Below, piece after piece: positions 5,882 to 7,089 of a DNA stretch of 7,089 nt. The DNA is from Deltaproteobacteria bacterium. Lineage in GTDB: Bacteria; Desulfobacterota; Desulfobacteria; Desulfobacterales; Desulfatibacillaceae. Location: assembly GCA_021815525.1 (NCBI GenBank), contig JAKAGN010000138.1, positions 1-7,089 of the forward strand, in the 5' to 3' direction. Position numbers and translations under genes: made by a program. How positions within the stretch are numbered: position 1 is the first letter of the stretch; every line of letters starts with the position of its first letter. The notes under the pieces are model-generated. The model ran no database searches. It worked only from the letters and a program-made list of their open reading frames with translations, and was not told where the DNA came from.

Positions 5882-7039
5882 ATGGGAAAGCGGGTAGCCG
5901 TGGTGGGTACTGGCCAAACCATCCACAAGAGCCACCGTCCGGACGTGACGGGCCAGGAGCTGATAAACGAGGCCGTGCAGGCGGCGCTCTTGGACGCCGG
6001 GCTGAAAATAAACGACATCGACGCCATCGTCATCGGCAACATGGACCATTTCGAGGGCATCAACTACGTGGACTGCTGGAGCGTGGACGGCTCCGGCGGC
6101 CTCATGCGGCCCATCATAAAGCTCACCACTGGCGGCACCACGGGCTCCACGCTGGCCATCGGCGGCTACCACCTGGTGGCCTCCGGGCTCTTCCAGAAGG
6201 TCCTGGTGATAGGCTGGGAGAAGAACTCCGAGAGCGACACCACGGGCGCAATAACCACGGCCTTCGACCCCATCTGGGACCGGCTCGTGTTCGCCGGGGC
6301 CATCGCGGGCCTGGCGGCCGAGGGCATGGCCTACATGACGGAGTTCGGCATTACCGACCGCGACGCCGCCCGCGTCTCGGTGCGGGACCGCCGCCACGCC
6401 TGCAACAACCCCCACGCCCAGCTCCACAAGGAGATCACCGTGGAGGACGTCCTGGCCTCCCCAATGCTTTCGGACCCCATACATCTTCTGGACGTCTGCC
6501 CCCGCACCGACGGCTCCTGCGCCGTGATCATGGCCTCGGAGGACGTGGCGGAAAAGATCTGCCCGCAGCCCGCCTGGATCCTGGGCACCGCCAACCGCCA
6601 CACCTACACCTACGTGGGCGACGTCAACCTGGGCCAGATCGACTCCATGAAATGCGCCGCGGCCGACCTCTTCGGGCGCGCCGGAATAAAGGAGCCCAGG
6701 AAGGAGCTCGACGTCATCGAGATGTACCAGCCCTACAGCTTCGCCGGCATCATCTGGATCGAGGCAATGGGCATCGTCCCGCGCGGCAAGGGAACCGAGT
6801 ACATCTGGAGCGGGGCCACCGACATGGGCGGCGAGCTTCCCGTGAACCCCTCCGGCGGCGTCATCGCCTGCAACCCCATCGGGGCCACGGGCCTCATACG
6901 CTGCGCGGAGGCGGCCATGCAGATCATGGGCAAAGCCGACAAGCGCCAGGTGCCGGACGTCAAGAAGGCCGTCTCCACCGGCTTCGGCGGCTGCTTCTGG
7001 ACGGACATGCTGCTATACGGCAAAGAGAAGCCAAAGTGA
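5882..7039 (+). CDS. SCP2-type thiolase-like protein 2 (catalytic residues lost)
   Basis: A 385-residue SCP2-type thiolase-fold protein, full length (start VAVVGTGQTIHK), with a strong AGGAGG (5871-5876) 5 bases before the ATG. It aligns without gaps to human SCPx through the nucleophile loop: N-N-N-C-A-T-G-S-T becomes T-T-G-G-T-T-G-S-T, so the nucleophilic Cys is G85. HDCF is replaced by YQPY (Y282-Y285). The HP histidine of HPxGATG is N331 (CNPIGATG). The C-terminal glycine loop is GFGGCFW. All residues needed for a Claisen thiolase are therefore absent, while the fold and the CoA-loop glycines are kept and the frame is intact. It is most likely a non-catalytic partner of protein 1 or an enzyme with different chemistry such as a retro-aldolase. 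It follows protein 1 after a 164-base gap filled by a repeat element, and is probably co-transcribed. Confidence 0.9.
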   Translation: MGKRVAVVGTGQTIHKSHRPDVTGQELINEAVQAALLDAGLKINDIDAIVIGNMDHFEGINYVDCWSVDGSGGLMRPIIKLTTGGTTGSTLAIGGYHLVASGLFQKVLVIGWEKNSESDTTGAITTAFDPIWDRLVFAGAIAGLAAEGMAYMTEFGITDRDAARVSVRDRRHACNNPHAQLHKEITVEDVLASPMLSDPIHLLDVCPRTDGSCAVIMASEDVAEKICPQPAWILGTANRHTYTYVGDVNLGQIDSMKCAAADLFGRAGIKEPRKELDVIEMYQPYSFAGIIWIEAMGIVPRGKGTEYIWSGATDMGGELPVNPSGGVIACNPIGATGLIRCAEAAMQIMGKADKRQVPDVKKAVSTGFGGCFWTDMLLYGKEKPK

Positions 7040-7069
7040 AAGGATTTGCGGGGGAAGGGGGAGGGGAGA

Positions 7070-7089
7070 ACCTTTTATGAATAAAAGGT
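7070..7089 (+). terminator. hairpin at the window end, probable terminator (cut)
   Basis: ACCTTTTAT (7070-7078) and ATAAAAGGT (7081-7089) are perfect inverted arms around GA, beginning 31 bases after the last stop. The purine run before the left arm (GGGGAGA) suggests the stem continues beyond the window; if the next bases are TCTCCCC, a long terminator is confirmed. The alternative is that ATG 7077, 8 bases after GGGGAG (7063-7068), starts another gene. Confidence 0.5.

Noticed and set aside
5678..6601. Open frame of 307 codons on the minus strand opposite thiolase-like gene 2 and the repeat
   Set aside because: Composition is typical of antisense shadow and it runs through the palindromic repeat; no recognisable domain.

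Overview
This GC-rich window looks like bacterial chromosome, most likely from an anaerobic Desulfobacterota-type (sulfate-reducer-like) organism. That assignment is an inference. It rests on the fused B12-binding-like/radical SAM/DUF2344 protein, the DUF35 plus SCP2-type thiolase acyl-CoA module, and a palindromic intergenic repeat of a style I associate with those genomes. No rRNA, tRNA, CRISPR array or transposase gene is visible.

Layout. (1) Positions 1-2411 (+) hold the 3' part of a TIGR03960/TIGR03936-type radical SAM protein; its true start lies upstream of the window. (2) Positions 2513-2924 (+) hold a small HicB/HicA toxin-antitoxin pair. The antitoxin is intact. The toxin is split by a -1 frameshift near 2745, so it is called a pseudogene. 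(3) Positions 2950-3738 (-) encode a crotonase-fold (enoyl-CoA hydratase/isomerase) protein convergent with the toxin remnant. (4) Positions 3739-4091 form a less GC-rich divergent intergenic region. It contains a good sigma-70-like promoter (TTGAAA-16-TATAAT) for the rightward genes and several inverted repeats that look like repressor operators. (5) Positions 4092-7039 (+) hold a DUF35 zinc-ribbon/OB protein and two SCP2-type thiolase-like proteins. The second thiolase gene is separated from the first by a 151-bp repeat region containing a 124-bp palindromic element. (6) A hairpin begins at 7070 and is cut by the window end.

How the genes fit together. The crotonase, the DUF35 protein and the two thiolase-like proteins suggest a CoA-thioester pathway (degradation or remodelling of a fatty, aromatic or alicyclic acyl-CoA). 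DUF35 proteins are known obligate partners of SCP2-type thiolases and aldolases (BbsA-BbsB, ChsH2-Ltp2, archaeal thiolase/HMG-CoA synthase complexes). The most interesting observation is that neither thiolase-like protein has the normal thiolase residues. The second has lost the nucleophilic Cys, the HDCF motif and the HP histidine. The first keeps only the HP histidine and has Tyr in place of the HDCF histidine. The module may therefore catalyse something other than thiolysis, for example retro-aldol cleavage, or it may pair one catalytic subunit with one structural subunit.
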